Shown piece after piece: positions 51,844-61,661 of a DNA stretch of 64,000 nucleotides (its first letter is position 1; each line of letters starts with the position of its first letter). Where the stretch lies: positions 5,111 to 69,110 of the forward strand of contig JANODX010000134.1 in assembly GCA_031412915.1 (NCBI GenBank), given 5' to 3'. Origin of the DNA: JAGNNV01 sp031412915. GTDB lineage: Bacteria; Acidobacteriota; Vicinamibacteria; Fen-336; JAGNNV01. A program made the translations under genes and the position numbers. The notes under the pieces were generated by a model that was given only the letters and a program-made list of their open reading frames with translations, did no database searches and was not told the origin of the DNA.

Positions 51844-53187
51844 TTAGGCGACTCGGGCTTCAAGGTCGTAGTGATGGCCCTTCGTGATTTCGCACATGAC
51901 GAATTCGCCCCGGCCCGGCGGCCTCTCGCCGGGATCGCTGATCAGGATCGTGCCGTCGATCTCGGGGGCTTGCGAGGCGAGGCGGCCCGCGAGCAACATG
52001 TCCGAGTCCGGATGAGTCCCTTCGACCAACACCTCCATCCGCGATCCCACTTTCCCCCGATTCCGCTTGAGGGAAATTCGCTTCTGGATCCGCATCAGTT
52101 CGCTCTGTCTCGCCCGCTTGACCTTCGCGTGAACACGGCCCTCGAGATCGAACGCGGCGGTTCCATCCTCGTCCGAGTAGGCGAACACGCCCACATGATC
52201 GAACTCGGCGCGCTCCACGAACGTGGTCAGTTGTTTGAAGTCCTCATCGGTCTCCCCCGGGAAGCCCACGATGAACGTGGTTCGGAAGGCGACACCCGGC
52301 ACCCGGTCGCGGACGCGCTCGACCATGCCCAGAAGGTTCCCCTTTCCGGTCGGCCGCTTCATGCGTTTCAGCACCGCTTCGCTCGCGTGCTGGAGGGGCA
52401 TGTCCACGTACTTGACCACCCGCTCTTCGGCGGCGATGGCATCGAGGATTTCGTCGGTCACCGTGGCCGGGTACGCGTACATCACGCGGATCCAGCGAAG
52501 CCCGTCGACAGCTCCCAGGCGGCGCAGCAACGGGGCCAGGGCTCCCCGCTGTCCAAGGTCCAGGCCGTAGCGAGTGGAGTCCTGAGCCACCAGCACCACC
52601 TCTTTGACTCCGGCCTGGGCGAGCCCCCTTACCTCGGTCTCGATGTCCTCGGGACGGCGGGAGCGATGCAAACCGCGCAAGGTGGGAATGATGCAAAAGG
52701 TGCAGGTGTAGTCGCAGCCTTCCGATATTTTGACGAAGGCGGTGTGCGAGGGCGTCGACCGAAGTCGTGGCGAGAGGGCATCGTAGATCCATTCCGGCCG
52801 GCCGGCGGTCCGGTCGACGCGAGTGGATCGGCCCTCCACCGCGGCCACGATGTCGGGAATCTGGCCCGTGCCCAGGGTCGCATCGATCTCCGGGATCTCC
52901 CGCCGCAGGTCTTCGTCGTGACGCTCGGTCAGGCAACCGGTGACGATGAGGCGGCCGAGATCGCCCGTGCCCTCTGTCTTGCGCCGGGCCATCTCCAGGA
53001 CGGTGTCAATCGACTCCTTCTTGGCTCGATCGATGAACGCGCAGGTATTGACCACGATCACCTCCGCGCAGGCGATATCGGCCACGACTTCGTGTCCGCG
53101 ACGCTTCAGTGTTCCCAGCATGACCTCTGAATCGACCAGGTTCTTGGGACACCCGAGGCTCACAAAACCAACCCGCTTCGAAACCAT
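51844..53187 (-). CDS. rimO: RimO ribosomal protein S12 methylthiotransferase
   Basis: Radical-SAM enzyme that beta-methylthiolates Asp88 of protein S12. The start VGFVSLGCPKNLVDSEVM is diagnostic for RimO (MiaB has FGCQMN). NTCAFIDRAKKES and TGCLTER follow, and the radical SAM motif is GCDYTCTFCIIPTLRG. A C-terminal TRAM domain carries the ISDPGERPPGRGEFV segment. ATG 53185-53187 removes a low-complexity extension. MiaB is encoded at 12001-13380. Confidence 0.95.
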   Translation of the reverse strand: MVSKRVGFVSLGCPKNLVDSEVMLGTLKRRGHEVVADIACAEVIVVNTCAFIDRAKKESIDTVLEMARRKTEGTGDLGRLIVTGCLTERHDEDLRREIPEIDATLGTGQIPDIVAAVEGRSTRVDRTAGRPEWIYDALSPRLRSTPSHTAFVKISEGCDYTCTFCIIPTLRGLHRSRRPEDIETEVRGLAQAGVKEVVLVAQDSTRYGLDLGQRGALAPLLRRLGAVDGLRWIRVMYAYPATVTDEILDAIAAEERVVKYVDMPLQHASEAVLKRMKRPTGKGNLLGMVERVRDRVPGVAFRTTFIVGFPGETDEDFKQLTTFVERAEFDHVGVFAYSDEDGTAAFDLEGRVHAKVKRARQSELMRIQKRISLKRNRGKVGSRMEVLVEGTHPDSDMLLAGRLASQAPEIDGTILISDPGERPPGRGEFVMCEITKGHHYDLEARVA

Positions 53188-53385
53188 CGGAAGGGCGACC
53201 GGTTTTCCCAGCGAGATCGCCTGCCAATCCGGTCCGGCCGTTTGATTGCTGTGAGCCACAGGGCATTCTACCTGTGCCCCGCGAGGGCGCCCGGAAGGCG
53301 CGTGGGCCTGAGCCGTCGACCGGCCGAAGCCCGTTTTCATCGAGCTTCGCCCGCGGCATGCATCAGGACCAGGATGGAGCCTCGG

Positions 53386-54855
53386 CTACCCCCTGGTCCT
53401 GGCTCCGGTGGCGCGATGGCTGGTGCGTGGAAAATTCTGCTCCCGCAGTTCCTCCAGACGCCGGCCGGCTTCCTCGACAAACGCCTCCAGGGGCTCGAGG
53501 CGGGTGAGCGCCTCCCCCGATATCGGGTTGTCGACGAACATGAGGGCGACCGCATCGCCGTGGGCGCGAAACGGGATGAACGCCGCTTCCAGGGACCGGC
53601 CGCGGAGAATCGAAAGGGCCGACATCTCTTTCCAGAAGCCCACATCGGTGACGAAGCTTCTGGCCGCGCGCGCCTGGAGGGCCTCCGTGAAAGGCGAACT
53701 GTACGCGGAGACGGTGAGTTCGAGGCCCATCGGTCCAAGCGGGAACCCCACGCCGGACGCCGGGTACAGGATGTCCTCCATACGAACCAGTAGGACCACC
53801 CGCTCGACCATGCCGTTCGCCACCCGCAACAGGAGATCGCGAATCCCGACCGTCTCACCGATGCAGCCCAGGATATCGAGTCCGTCGATGAGGCCGATCG
53901 GCGCGGCGGAGGCGACCGAGCCGTGGGGCTTGCCGTCGATGACCTGCTGCAGGACGTTCAGCAGTTTCAGACAGAAGGCCTCGAGGTGTTTTTCGAACAG
54001 GGCCTTGTCGAGCCGTCCCAGGGTGGGTCGAAAGACCACTCGGCGGGCGCCCGCTTCGCGCCCCTTGCGCACCACGCCTGGCTCGGGGTCCGGGGTCACC
54101 AGGACCACCCGCGGCCCCCCTGCAATTCCGCGCAGGCGCATGGCCAGTTCAAGGCCGCCGGACAGCCCTCCTCCGGCGGGATCGGGAATGGAAAGATCCA
54201 CCACGGCCAGGAACATGTCCCCCGCGCGCGCCATCCGCTGGGCCACTTGAAGAGCGGATTCGAGCGTCCCCGCCCCCACCACGTCCTCGTATCCCCCATC
54301 GGTCAGGCGCTTCATAACGAAGGCGCGCACGTCGGGCTCGTCGTCCACGACCAGCACGGAAGGCCGGATCTCACCCGCCGTGGTTTTCGGCCACGATCGT
54401 GTATCCAGAACCGGCGCAGTTTCGGGAGCCGCGAGCGCCGCCGCCGCGGCCCGCCGACTCTCGTCGAGCTCCCGGGTGAGACCGAGGAGAAGTTCCTGAG
54501 CGTCCACCCCGCCCGCGAGAGTCTCCCTTTCGAGGGAATAGCCCTCGATCTCCTTCGGCACGTCGTTCGAGGACACGAAGCCAAACTGACCATCCCGGAG
54601 CCGGGACAGAGTCCCCAGGTCGGCGGCGATTCCAGCCGTCAAACGCTTTCCCCATTCCGCCGGAGTCAGGGAGGAGCGGGGCACGCGCTCGGACGATCCG
54701 GGAGAGAAGCAGGCCACCACGCGTCCGCTGCGGAACACGACCGCGCCCACCCCGGCTTCCGTCTCCACCTTTATGTAGCCCGTTCGTCGGGTGAAGGCAA
54801 CGATCTGGACGATGTCAAGGAGAGGGAGGTCTTCGATCCGCCCGGAGAGACTCAA
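53386..54855 (-). CDS. DUF4388-receiver fusion regulatory protein
   Basis: The 489-residue protein starts with a DUF4388/PATAN-like domain (LSGRIEDLPLLDIVQIVA, to about 120), typical of gliding and polarity systems. A receiver domain follows: DDE at 171-173, phospho-acceptor Asp220 and Thr254, but the conserved Lys of the KP motif is Arg276. The last 200 residues form an uncharacterised domain with hydrophobic strands. No kinase is adjacent. A signal-integrating adaptor is inferred. Confidence 0.7.
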   Translation of the reverse strand: MSLSGRIEDLPLLDIVQIVAFTRRTGYIKVETEAGVGAVVFRSGRVVACFSPGSSERVPRSSLTPAEWGKRLTAGIAADLGTLSRLRDGQFGFVSSNDVPKEIEGYSLERETLAGGVDAQELLLGLTRELDESRRAAAAALAAPETAPVLDTRSWPKTTAGEIRPSVLVVDDEPDVRAFVMKRLTDGGYEDVVGAGTLESALQVAQRMARAGDMFLAVVDLSIPDPAGGGLSGGLELAMRLRGIAGGPRVVLVTPDPEPGVVRKGREAGARRVVFRPTLGRLDKALFEKHLEAFCLKLLNVLQQVIDGKPHGSVASAAPIGLIDGLDILGCIGETVGIRDLLLRVANGMVERVVLLVRMEDILYPASGVGFPLGPMGLELTVSAYSSPFTEALQARAARSFVTDVGFWKEMSALSILRGRSLEAAFIPFRAHGDAVALMFVDNPISGEALTRLEPLEAFVEEAGRRLEELREQNFPRTSHRATGARTRG

Positions 54856-54971
54856 GGCCTAAGTCCTCGAAGGCGCCGCGCGCGACTTGGGCAGGGCAAC
54901 GTCCGAGCCCTTTCGCGGGGCGGGCGTGGGTCCGGTTCGGCCGCTTCCATCAGGGGCGCTGCGGATCGAAG

Positions 54972-55241
54972 TCAGTGCGCCTTGTCCGGAGTATCGATCG
55001 CATTGCCCCACTCCCGAAGCCGTTCCCGGTCCGAGGCCGCGTACAGTTCGTCCGACATGTCGGCCACCTGATCGGCGACCCCTCCCACGACTTCAAACTC
55101 CTCGGCCTGCTGGGACAGCAACCCCAGATGATGCGCGACCGCATCGAGCTTCGGAACCGTCCGGTCGATGGCGGTCAGAAGGCCTTCGACGAGTTGCACC
55201 AGCGCGGAGCGCGAGAGACCGTCATGCCAGGTCGGTTCCAT
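54972..55241 (-). CDS. Small hypothetical protein
   Basis: An 89-residue, largely helical, acidic protein (many Leu, Val, Asp, Glu) with no recognised family. The composition (AVAHHLGLLSQQAEEFEVVG, VADMSDELYA) looks like a real soluble helical bundle rather than a shadow frame. It lies upstream of the DUF4388 gene on the same strand and diverges from a membrane protein gene. Confidence 0.5.
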   Translation of the reverse strand: MEPTWHDGLSRSALVQLVEGLLTAIDRTVPKLDAVAHHLGLLSQQAEEFEVVGGVADQVADMSDELYAASDRERLREWGNAIDTPDKAH

Positions 55242-55321
55242 GACGGGAGTATATGGGCAGGAGCCAGAACGTCGGTTCGGGGTACGATCTCGTCCGCCCC
55301 AACTATGTGTGGAGTCTCGTC

Positions 55322-56110
55322 ATGAAGCCATGGATGAAAGTCGCGATCGGATGTCTTGCCGTCAGCATTGTCCTGGCCTTCCTGCTCGTGGCCGGACTGG
55401 TCGGCTTCGGCTATTTTGCCAAGAACAAGATCCAGGAATTCACGGGAGGGGGCCCCGCGGTTGAGGAGGCCCGAAAGGTGGCGAACGCCGTCCCCTTCGT
55501 TCGCCCGGCCGGGGGTGTGATCGCGGAGTCCCGCCTCGTCCATTTCATCGAAGTCCGGGCCGCCGTGTTCTCGGTCTACGAGAAATATCGGAGCGAGATC
55601 GAGGCCCGGGTGGCGAAAGTGAAGGAAGGCAAATCGCTCGATTTCGGAGACATCGCAACCGGACTCACCCTCATGGGTGAACTCCAGAGAGCGGAGACCC
55701 TGGCGCTCGGGAAGCACGGCATGTCCGAGGATGAGTACGCCTTCATCAACGGCGAGGTGTACAAGTCCATGTGGACCGACCTGGGCGCGGACGACGCGGG
55801 AAGAAAGGCCGTGGACCAGGCCGCCCGGGCGGCGGGGGCGGCCGTCCAGGCGTTGGACAGCAAAGCTGTCGAAGGACTTCCGCCCGAAGCGCGCGAGGCT
55901 CTGGCCAAGGCGCGGGTGGAAATCGCCGAGGCCGCGAAGGAGGCGTCACGGGAAATCGAAGCTGCCTCGGCCCCGGCTCCGGAGAATGGTGCCCTCTTCA
56001 AGAAGTACGAATCCGAACTGAAGAGGTACGCCATGCCCGGTTTGAGTCTTCTTTTCGACGGCAAGAGCCCAAGCGCGTCCGAGACCACGCCACCGAACCC
56101 AAGCGACTAG
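55322..56110 (+). CDS. Membrane-anchored helical protein of unknown function
   Basis: Starting at ATG 55322 with GGAG upstream, the protein has an N-terminal membrane helix (about 8-32) and a charged helical remainder (residues 40-245) rich in Ala, Glu and Lys, with a Pro/Ser C-terminus. No family was recognised. Its stop shares CTAG with the convergent lptE-like gene. Confidence 0.6.
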   Translation: MKPWMKVAIGCLAVSIVLAFLLVAGLVGFGYFAKNKIQEFTGGGPAVEEARKVANAVPFVRPAGGVIAESRLVHFIEVRAAVFSVYEKYRSEIEARVAKVKEGKSLDFGDIATGLTLMGELQRAETLALGKHGMSEDEYAFINGEVYKSMWTDLGADDAGRKAVDQAARAAGAAVQALDSKAVEGLPPEAREALAKARVEIAEAAKEASREIEAASAPAPENGALFKKYESELKRYAMPGLSLLFDGKSPSASETTPPNPSD

Positions 56111-56664
56111 AAAGCCTCGAGCATGGCCGCGACCAGACTACGCGCGAAGGCCTGGGCCAGCCGATCGACTCCCTGATCTTCACGGTCGAAGAAGGACGAC
56201 GAATCAGAGCCGAGGTCGTACTCGTCCCGGTAGACGAACGAATCGTTCTGCCACAGCGGTTGAGCCTCGCCTGGCTTGAAGTACTTCACCCTGGCGGTCA
56301 CCGTGATCGAGTACCGGCTTGCCGTCGTCGTCCCCGCCGTCCCAGAAAAACCGACCGGTTGCTGCTGGAGCGAGACGATCTCCCCTTCGACGATGGCGTC
56401 GACACCTTCCGTGGTCTGGACCACGTCGACTTTGCCCCGCTTGAGAAGCTCCTCGGTGACTTTTTGCGTGATCTTCTGGTCGAGGTTCGAGTGCCCGGTG
56501 TTGTCACGGAAGAGGGGAACCCCTATCCGCTTGATGGCCGGGTCAAAGCCGCCGCCACGCCCCACCAGGCTGTAACCGCAGCCTGAAAGCGGACTCAGCC
56601 AGGCGATCGCGAGGGCCAGGGCAAGCCCCGCACGAGGAAGCCGTACCCGTGAACGCGGTCTCAC
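56107..56664 (-). CDS. lptE: LptE-like LPS-assembly lipoprotein
   Basis: Outer-membrane lipoprotein expected to sit inside LptD. The signal peptide ends in the lipobox LSGC (Cys about 29) followed by GYSLVG, a typical LptE start. The mature domain shows IGVPLFRDNTGHSNLDQKIT and VEGEIVSLQQQPVGF. GTG 56662-56664 overlaps the leuS stop (GTGA); leuS-lptE is a conserved pair in many diderms. Confidence 0.85.
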   Translation of the reverse strand: MRPRSRVRLPRAGLALALAIAWLSPLSGCGYSLVGRGGGFDPAIKRIGVPLFRDNTGHSNLDQKITQKVTEELLKRGKVDVVQTTEGVDAIVEGEIVSLQQQPVGFSGTAGTTTASRYSITVTARVKYFKPGEAQPLWQNDSFVYRDEYDLGSDSSSFFDREDQGVDRLAQAFARSLVAAMLEAF

Positions 56665-59141
56665 TTCACCACCAGATTGACCAGGCGTCCGGCGACGATG
56701 ACGGTCTTGACCAAAGTCTTCCCCAGGACCTGCGCCTTCACCGAAGGCTCGGACAGCGCCAGTTCCTTGTGCGCCGCCTCATCAGCCCCGACCGGCACCA
56801 TGATCCGGGCCCTGATCTTTCCATTCACCTGAACCGCCACCTCCGTGGAGGCTTCGCGCAGGGCGTCTTGATCCACCCTTGGCCAGGGCTCATCGACCAG
56901 GCTTTTCACATGCCCGAGGTCGAGCCACATCTGCTCGCAGGCGTGCGGAGCGAAGGGGCTGAGCAGAAGGACGAGAGCGTCGAGCCCTTCGGCCAGGGCG
57001 GGCAGGTCGGACATTCCACCAAGGCCTTCCTCGAGGCGATAGATCTCGTTCGTCAACTCCATAAGAGCGGCGACCGCGGTGTTGAGGTGGATCCGCTCGT
57101 CGATGTCGCCCGTGACCCGCGCGATGGTCTGATGAACCTTGCGTCGCAGGGCGGAGCCGGTGTCGGAGAGGGCCGAGCCGTCCGGGTGTGCGCGCGGCCG
57201 GCCCGGGCGCGCGTGCTTCTGAACCAGTCGCCAGACCCGGAGCAGGAAACGATGCGGTCCCTCGATTCCGGTTTCGCTCCATTCCATGGAGAGTTCGGGC
57301 GGGGCGGCGAAGAGGATATAGAGCCGCAGGGTATCGGCCCCGTATCGCTTGATCACGTCGTCCGGGGCGATGGTGTTACCTTTGGACTTCGACATGACCT
57401 CGCCGTTGTTGTGCACCATTCCCTGAGGAAAGAGCCGCGCCGCAGGCTCCCCCCAGTCGATGAGACCGAGGTCCTTCATCACTTTCGTCCAGAAACGAGA
57501 GTAGACGAGATGGAGGATGGCGTGTTCGATTCCACCAACGTAGAGGTCGATCGGAAACCAGTACTTGACCGCGGCCTTATCAAAGGGTGCGTCGTCGGTT
57601 GTCGGAGAACAGTAACGGTAGAAGTACCAGGATGAATCGACGAAAGTGTCCATGGTATCGGTCTCCCGGCGGGCCGCCCCCCCGCACTTCGGGCAGGTCG
57701 CCCGGACGAACGCCTCCACCTTCTCGAGGGGATTGCCGCCCTCGCCGGTGAAAGGCGCATCCGGGGGCAGGACGATCGGCAGGTCCGATTCCTTGACTCC
57801 GACCACACCGTCCTTCGGACAGTAGACAACGGGAATGGGCGTGCCCCAGTAGCGCTGCCGGGAGATGAGCCAATCCTTGAGCCGATAGGCGGTCTTCGAA
57901 CCGCCGAATCCCTGGCTCGCCGCGTGCGCGGTCATTCTTTCGATCGCGACCTCGGAGGGCAGGCCATTAAACCCAGCACTTCCCGTGACTTCCCCGGGAC
58001 CTACGTAGGCCTCCTTCATGATCGCGCCGTCGAGCCCTCCGGTTGGAGGCTGAATCACCGGATGGATCCGCAAGCCGTACTTTCGCGCAAACTCGAAGTC
58101 GCGCTCGTCGTGTGCGGGCACGGCCATGATGGCGCCCGTGCCGTAACCCATCAAGACGAAGTTCCCCACCCAGATCGGGACCCGTTCGCCGGAGAAGGGA
58201 TTCTTCGCGAAACCGCCAGTGAAAAGCCCTTCCTTCTCCACCTGGCCCGACATGCGGGCACGACGATCCTGGCCGCGCAGTCGGCGCAGGGTAGCCTGGG
58301 CGACCTGGTCGGCCCCGCTCATCAGGGAGTCGACCAGCGGGTGTTCGGGGGCCAGAACGCAAAACGTCGCGCCGTAGATGGTGTCGATACGCGTGGTGAA
58401 GATGCGAATGTCTTCCCCGCCTTCCACGGGAAATGAGACCTCGGCCCCGGCCGACCGGCCGACCCAGTTGCGCTGCTGTTGCAGGACGCGTTCCGGCCAT
58501 GCCGAGAGGGCGCTCATGTCGTCGAGCAGAGCATCCTGGTAGTCGGTGATCCGGAGGAACCACTGCTCCATGTCCCGAATCTCTATCGCGCTGTGGCAGC
58601 GCCAGCAGGTGCCCCCCTCGGCCTGCTCGTTGGCCAGAACGGTGAGGCAGGACGGGCACCAGTTCACCGGAGAGTTCGCGCGATAGGCGATGCCTCTCTC
58701 CAGCATCTTCAGGAAGAACCACTGATTCCAGCGGTAGTAGGAGGCATCGCAGGTAGCGATCTCACGACTCCACGCGTAGCTGAAACCGAGCCTCTGCAGT
58801 TGCGCCTTCATCCCCGCGATGTTGGCGCGCGTCCAGGACTCGGGGTGCGTCCCGCGCTTGATGGCCGCGTTCTCTGCGGGCAGACCCAGGGCGTCCCAGC
58901 CGATGGGATGCAGGACATTGAACCCGCGCATTCGCTTGAACCGGGTGATCACGTCGGTAATGCAGTAATTTCGCACATGCCCCACGTGGATATCGCCCGA
59001 GGGATAGGGCAGCATTTCCAGGCAATAGAACTTCGGCCGGCTGGAGTCCTCCGACACTTCGAACGTGCCCGAAGCGCGCCATTGTTCCTGGAAGCGGCGC
59101 TCGATCTCGTCGAATTCGTAGGGCTTAATCTCGTTGACCAA
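56661..59141 (-). CDS. leuS: Leucyl-tRNA synthetase
   Basis: Class I synthetase charging tRNA-Leu, 826 residues. The HIGH-equivalent motif is PYPSGDIHVGHVRNY (about 46-60). The editing domain (CP1) contains TTRIDTIYGATF. The KMSKS loop appears as VMSKSKGNT. The C-terminal anticodon-binding and Leu-specific regions are complete. The start is TTG 59139-59141 with AGGAAAAC upstream. Confidence 0.97.
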   Translation of the reverse strand: MVNEIKPYEFDEIERRFQEQWRASGTFEVSEDSSRPKFYCLEMLPYPSGDIHVGHVRNYCITDVITRFKRMRGFNVLHPIGWDALGLPAENAAIKRGTHPESWTRANIAGMKAQLQRLGFSYAWSREIATCDASYYRWNQWFFLKMLERGIAYRANSPVNWCPSCLTVLANEQAEGGTCWRCHSAIEIRDMEQWFLRITDYQDALLDDMSALSAWPERVLQQQRNWVGRSAGAEVSFPVEGGEDIRIFTTRIDTIYGATFCVLAPEHPLVDSLMSGADQVAQATLRRLRGQDRRARMSGQVEKEGLFTGGFAKNPFSGERVPIWVGNFVLMGYGTGAIMAVPAHDERDFEFARKYGLRIHPVIQPPTGGLDGAIMKEAYVGPGEVTGSAGFNGLPSEVAIERMTAHAASQGFGGSKTAYRLKDWLISRQRYWGTPIPVVYCPKDGVVGVKESDLPIVLPPDAPFTGEGGNPLEKVEAFVRATCPKCGGAARRETDTMDTFVDSSWYFYRYCSPTTDDAPFDKAAVKYWFPIDLYVGGIEHAILHLVYSRFWTKVMKDLGLIDWGEPAARLFPQGMVHNNGEVMSKSKGNTIAPDDVIKRYGADTLRLYILFAAPPELSMEWSETGIEGPHRFLLRVWRLVQKHARPGRPRAHPDGSALSDTGSALRRKVHQTIARVTGDIDERIHLNTAVAALMELTNEIYRLEEGLGGMSDLPALAEGLDALVLLLSPFAPHACEQMWLDLGHVKSLVDEPWPRVDQDALREASTEVAVQVNGKIRARIMVPVGADEAAHKELALSEPSVKAQVLGKTLVKTVIVAGRLVNLVVK

Positions 59142-59373
59142 TGTTTTCCTTATATCGGCCTCGGGCCCTTGGGAGCGGGGGCGAAAACGCCGATGACAAG
59201 GCAGTTTATAGGGTCGCGCGCTCGCCCGGAGGCGGCCTCACGGCCAAGGGTTGTAGACTCCCCGGTTCCGACACCCGGATTTCGACAGGATCGTGAGCCG
59301 ACGGCCATCGTTTCTAAATGGACCGCGACGAGCGAGACCGGGCGTCCTTAAGAAACGGAAGCCAGCCAAACCG

Positions 59374-59595
59374 ATGAAACCCGATATCCATCCCAAGTAC
59401 GTTGAGACCCCTGTTCACTGCGCCTGCGGGGCGAACTGGAAGACGCGATCGACGAAGCCCGAGATCCGCGTGGAAATCTGCTCGACCTGCCATCCTTTCT
59501 TCACCGGAAAGCAGCGCCTCGTCGATTCCGCCGGACGCATCGAGCGCTTCACCAAGAAGTTCGCCAAGAGGGCGGGCGCGAACGCGACCGCCTGA
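59374..59595 (+). CDS. rpmE: 50S ribosomal protein L31
   Basis: bL31 of 73 residues, zinc-binding (C+) form with the CxC pair HCACG and CSTCHPF, suited to a zinc ribbon. MKPDIHPKYVE is the canonical start at ATG 59374. The gene diverges from leuS by 232 bases and precedes prfA, a common neighbour of rpmE. Confidence 0.95.
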   Translation: MKPDIHPKYVETPVHCACGANWKTRSTKPEIRVEICSTCHPFFTGKQRLVDSAGRIERFTKKFAKRAGANATA

Positions 59596-59712
59596 GGCCT
59601 CACCGGGGAGCATCGTGAGCCCTCCCTGAGGGAGGCCCCAGATCCAGTGGCTTGCTCCGAGAGGTGAAGCCCGGCCGGTCTTTCGAAGCCCCAGAATCAT
59701 CGATAGCCAACC

Positions 59713-60795
59713 ATGGACGCGATCACATTCGAGAAGCTCAAGGAGATCGAGGGGAAGCACCGAGCCCTCGAAGCGGAGATGCTCCGCCTGGCTTCGACCA
59801 GCGGCGCCGTCTCCAGCATCACGAAGACGGCCAAGGAGGCCTCCGACATCGCCCCGGTGGTCGAGATGTTCGGTCAATACAAGCGCCTCCTCGCCGAGGT
59901 CGCCGGTGTCGAGGAGATGGTCAAGGCGGAGAGCGATGCCGAACTTCGGGCCATGGCGCTCGAGGAGTTGAAGGAACTCCAGCGCAAATGCTCCGAAACG
60001 GACGCCGCCATCGGCCCCCTGCTGATCCCGAAGGATCCGAACGACGAAAAGAACGTCATCCTGGAGATTCGCGCGGGCACGGGGGGCGATGAAGCGGCGT
60101 TGTTCGCGCAGGAGGTCTTCCGCATGTACCAGCGTTACGCGGAGCGCCAGCACTGGAAGGTCGACGTCGTTTCGATCTCCCGGTCCGGAGCGGGCGGCAT
60201 CAAAGAGGTGATCGCCATGATCGAGGGCGACAAGGTGTATTCGAAGATGCGGTTCGAGAGCGGGGTCCACCGGGTTCAGCGCGTTCCCGAGACGGAAGCG
60301 CAGGGCCGAATCCACACCTCGACGATCACGGTGGCGGTCCTCCCCGAAGCCGAAGAGGTGGACGTGAAGATCGAGCCGAAAGACATTCGGATCGATACCT
60401 TCTGCTCATCGGGACCGGGCGGGCAGAGCGTCAACACCACGTACTCCGCCGTCCGCATCACCCACCTTCCCACGAACACCGTGGTGTCCTGCCAGGATGA
60501 AAAGAGCCAGATCAAGAACCGGGAGAAGGCCATGAAAGTCCTCCGCTCCCGCCTCTACGAGGTGGCACAGGCCGAGCAAAACAAGGAGATCGCCGCGGAC
60601 CGCCGTTCTCAAGTTGGCACGGGCGATCGCTCGGAGAAGGTCCGAACCTACAATTTCCCCCAGTCAAGGCTGACCGATCATCGAATCGGACTCACCCTGC
60701 ACACTCTTCAGACCGCCATGGACGGCGACATCGACGCTCTCATCTCGCAGCTCGTCGCCACCCACCACGCGGAGCGCGTTCAAGCCGCGAACTGA
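59713..60795 (+). CDS. prfA: Peptide chain release factor 1
   Basis: RF1 recognises UAA and UAG stop codons. The GGQ motif sits in SSGPGGQSVNTTYSAVR (about 235-251), and the P-x-T type stop-recognition region lies in the middle domain before it. Length 360 is standard. It is followed by prmC 11 bases downstream, which methylates its GGQ glutamine. Confidence 0.97.
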   Translation: MDAITFEKLKEIEGKHRALEAEMLRLASTSGAVSSITKTAKEASDIAPVVEMFGQYKRLLAEVAGVEEMVKAESDAELRAMALEELKELQRKCSETDAAIGPLLIPKDPNDEKNVILEIRAGTGGDEAALFAQEVFRMYQRYAERQHWKVDVVSISRSGAGGIKEVIAMIEGDKVYSKMRFESGVHRVQRVPETEAQGRIHTSTITVAVLPEAEEVDVKIEPKDIRIDTFCSSGPGGQSVNTTYSAVRITHLPTNTVVSCQDEKSQIKNREKAMKVLRSRLYEVAQAEQNKEIAADRRSQVGTGDRSEKVRTYNFPQSRLTDHRIGLTLHTLQTAMDGDIDALISQLVATHHAERVQAAN

Positions 60796-60806
60796 CGGCG
60801 ACCTCG

Positions 60807-61661
60807 GTGACGCCGCGCGGAATCGCTCGCCTGATCGACGCCGGGGCGGCGCGGCTTTTCGGGTCTGCGAACCCCGGGCTCGACGCCGATACGTTGTTCC
60901 GCGGGGTTTCCGGGTTGAGCCGGGCCAGCGTGCTGAGCGGGAGGGACGAGACGGTGCCCCCCGATGTGGAGGCCAGGTACGAAGCCGCCATCATCCGCCG
61001 CGAGCGACAGGAACCGATTCAGTACATCCTCGGATCGGCGGCCTTCTGGCGTGATGAGTTCCTTGTGAACAACTCTGTCCTCATTCCCCGGCCGGAAACG
61101 GAAATCCTGGTCGAGGCGGTGGCGGCGCGTCTACGCGGGGTTGAGGCTCCGCTCATTCTCGATGTAGGCACGGGTTCCGGCTGCATCGCCCTCTCCCTCC
61201 TCCGGGAGTCGCCGGACGCGCGCGTGATCGCGGTGGATGTCTCCGAACCGGCCCTGACCGTCGCGAGACAGAATGCGGAGCGCCTGGGACTGGAATCGCG
61301 AACCGAGTTCCGGACCTCCGATTGGCTGGAGGCGCTCCGGGTCACGGAGTCGTTCGAGGCGATCGTAAGCAATCCACCCTATGTGGCCAGGGCGGACAAG
61401 GCCGGGCTTCCCCCTGACGTGCGTGAATTCGAGCCATCTCTCGCCCTCTTCGCGGACGCCGAAGATGTTCTCTCGTCCTACCGGGCGATCCTGGACGGAC
61501 TTGAGGGCCGCCTGAAACCCGGGGGGCTCCTTGCCTTCGAGGTGGGCCTGGGTCAGGCCGAGCGCGTGGCCGACCTCATCGTGAAGACCGGACTCGCTCA
61601 GCTCGAAATCCTGAACGATCTGGCCTCGATCCCTCGCGTCGTACTCGCCCGCCGCCCCTGA
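60807..61661 (+). CDS. prmC: Release factor glutamine methyltransferase PrmC
   Basis: SAM-dependent methyltransferase of 284 residues. RPETEILVEAV and the SAM motif ILDVGTGSGCIALSLL (about 116-131) are followed by the NPPY catalytic motif (about 190). GTG 60807 is the start. The stop overlaps mutY by TGATG. The prfA-prmC order supports the assignment over other N5-glutamine methyltransferases. Confidence 0.95.
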   Translation: MTPRGIARLIDAGAARLFGSANPGLDADTLFRGVSGLSRASVLSGRDETVPPDVEARYEAAIIRRERQEPIQYILGSAAFWRDEFLVNNSVLIPRPETEILVEAVAARLRGVEAPLILDVGTGSGCIALSLLRESPDARVIAVDVSEPALTVARQNAERLGLESRTEFRTSDWLEALRVTESFEAIVSNPPYVARADKAGLPPDVREFEPSLALFADAEDVLSSYRAILDGLEGRLKPGGLLAFEVGLGQAERVADLIVKTGLAQLEILNDLASIPRVVLARRP

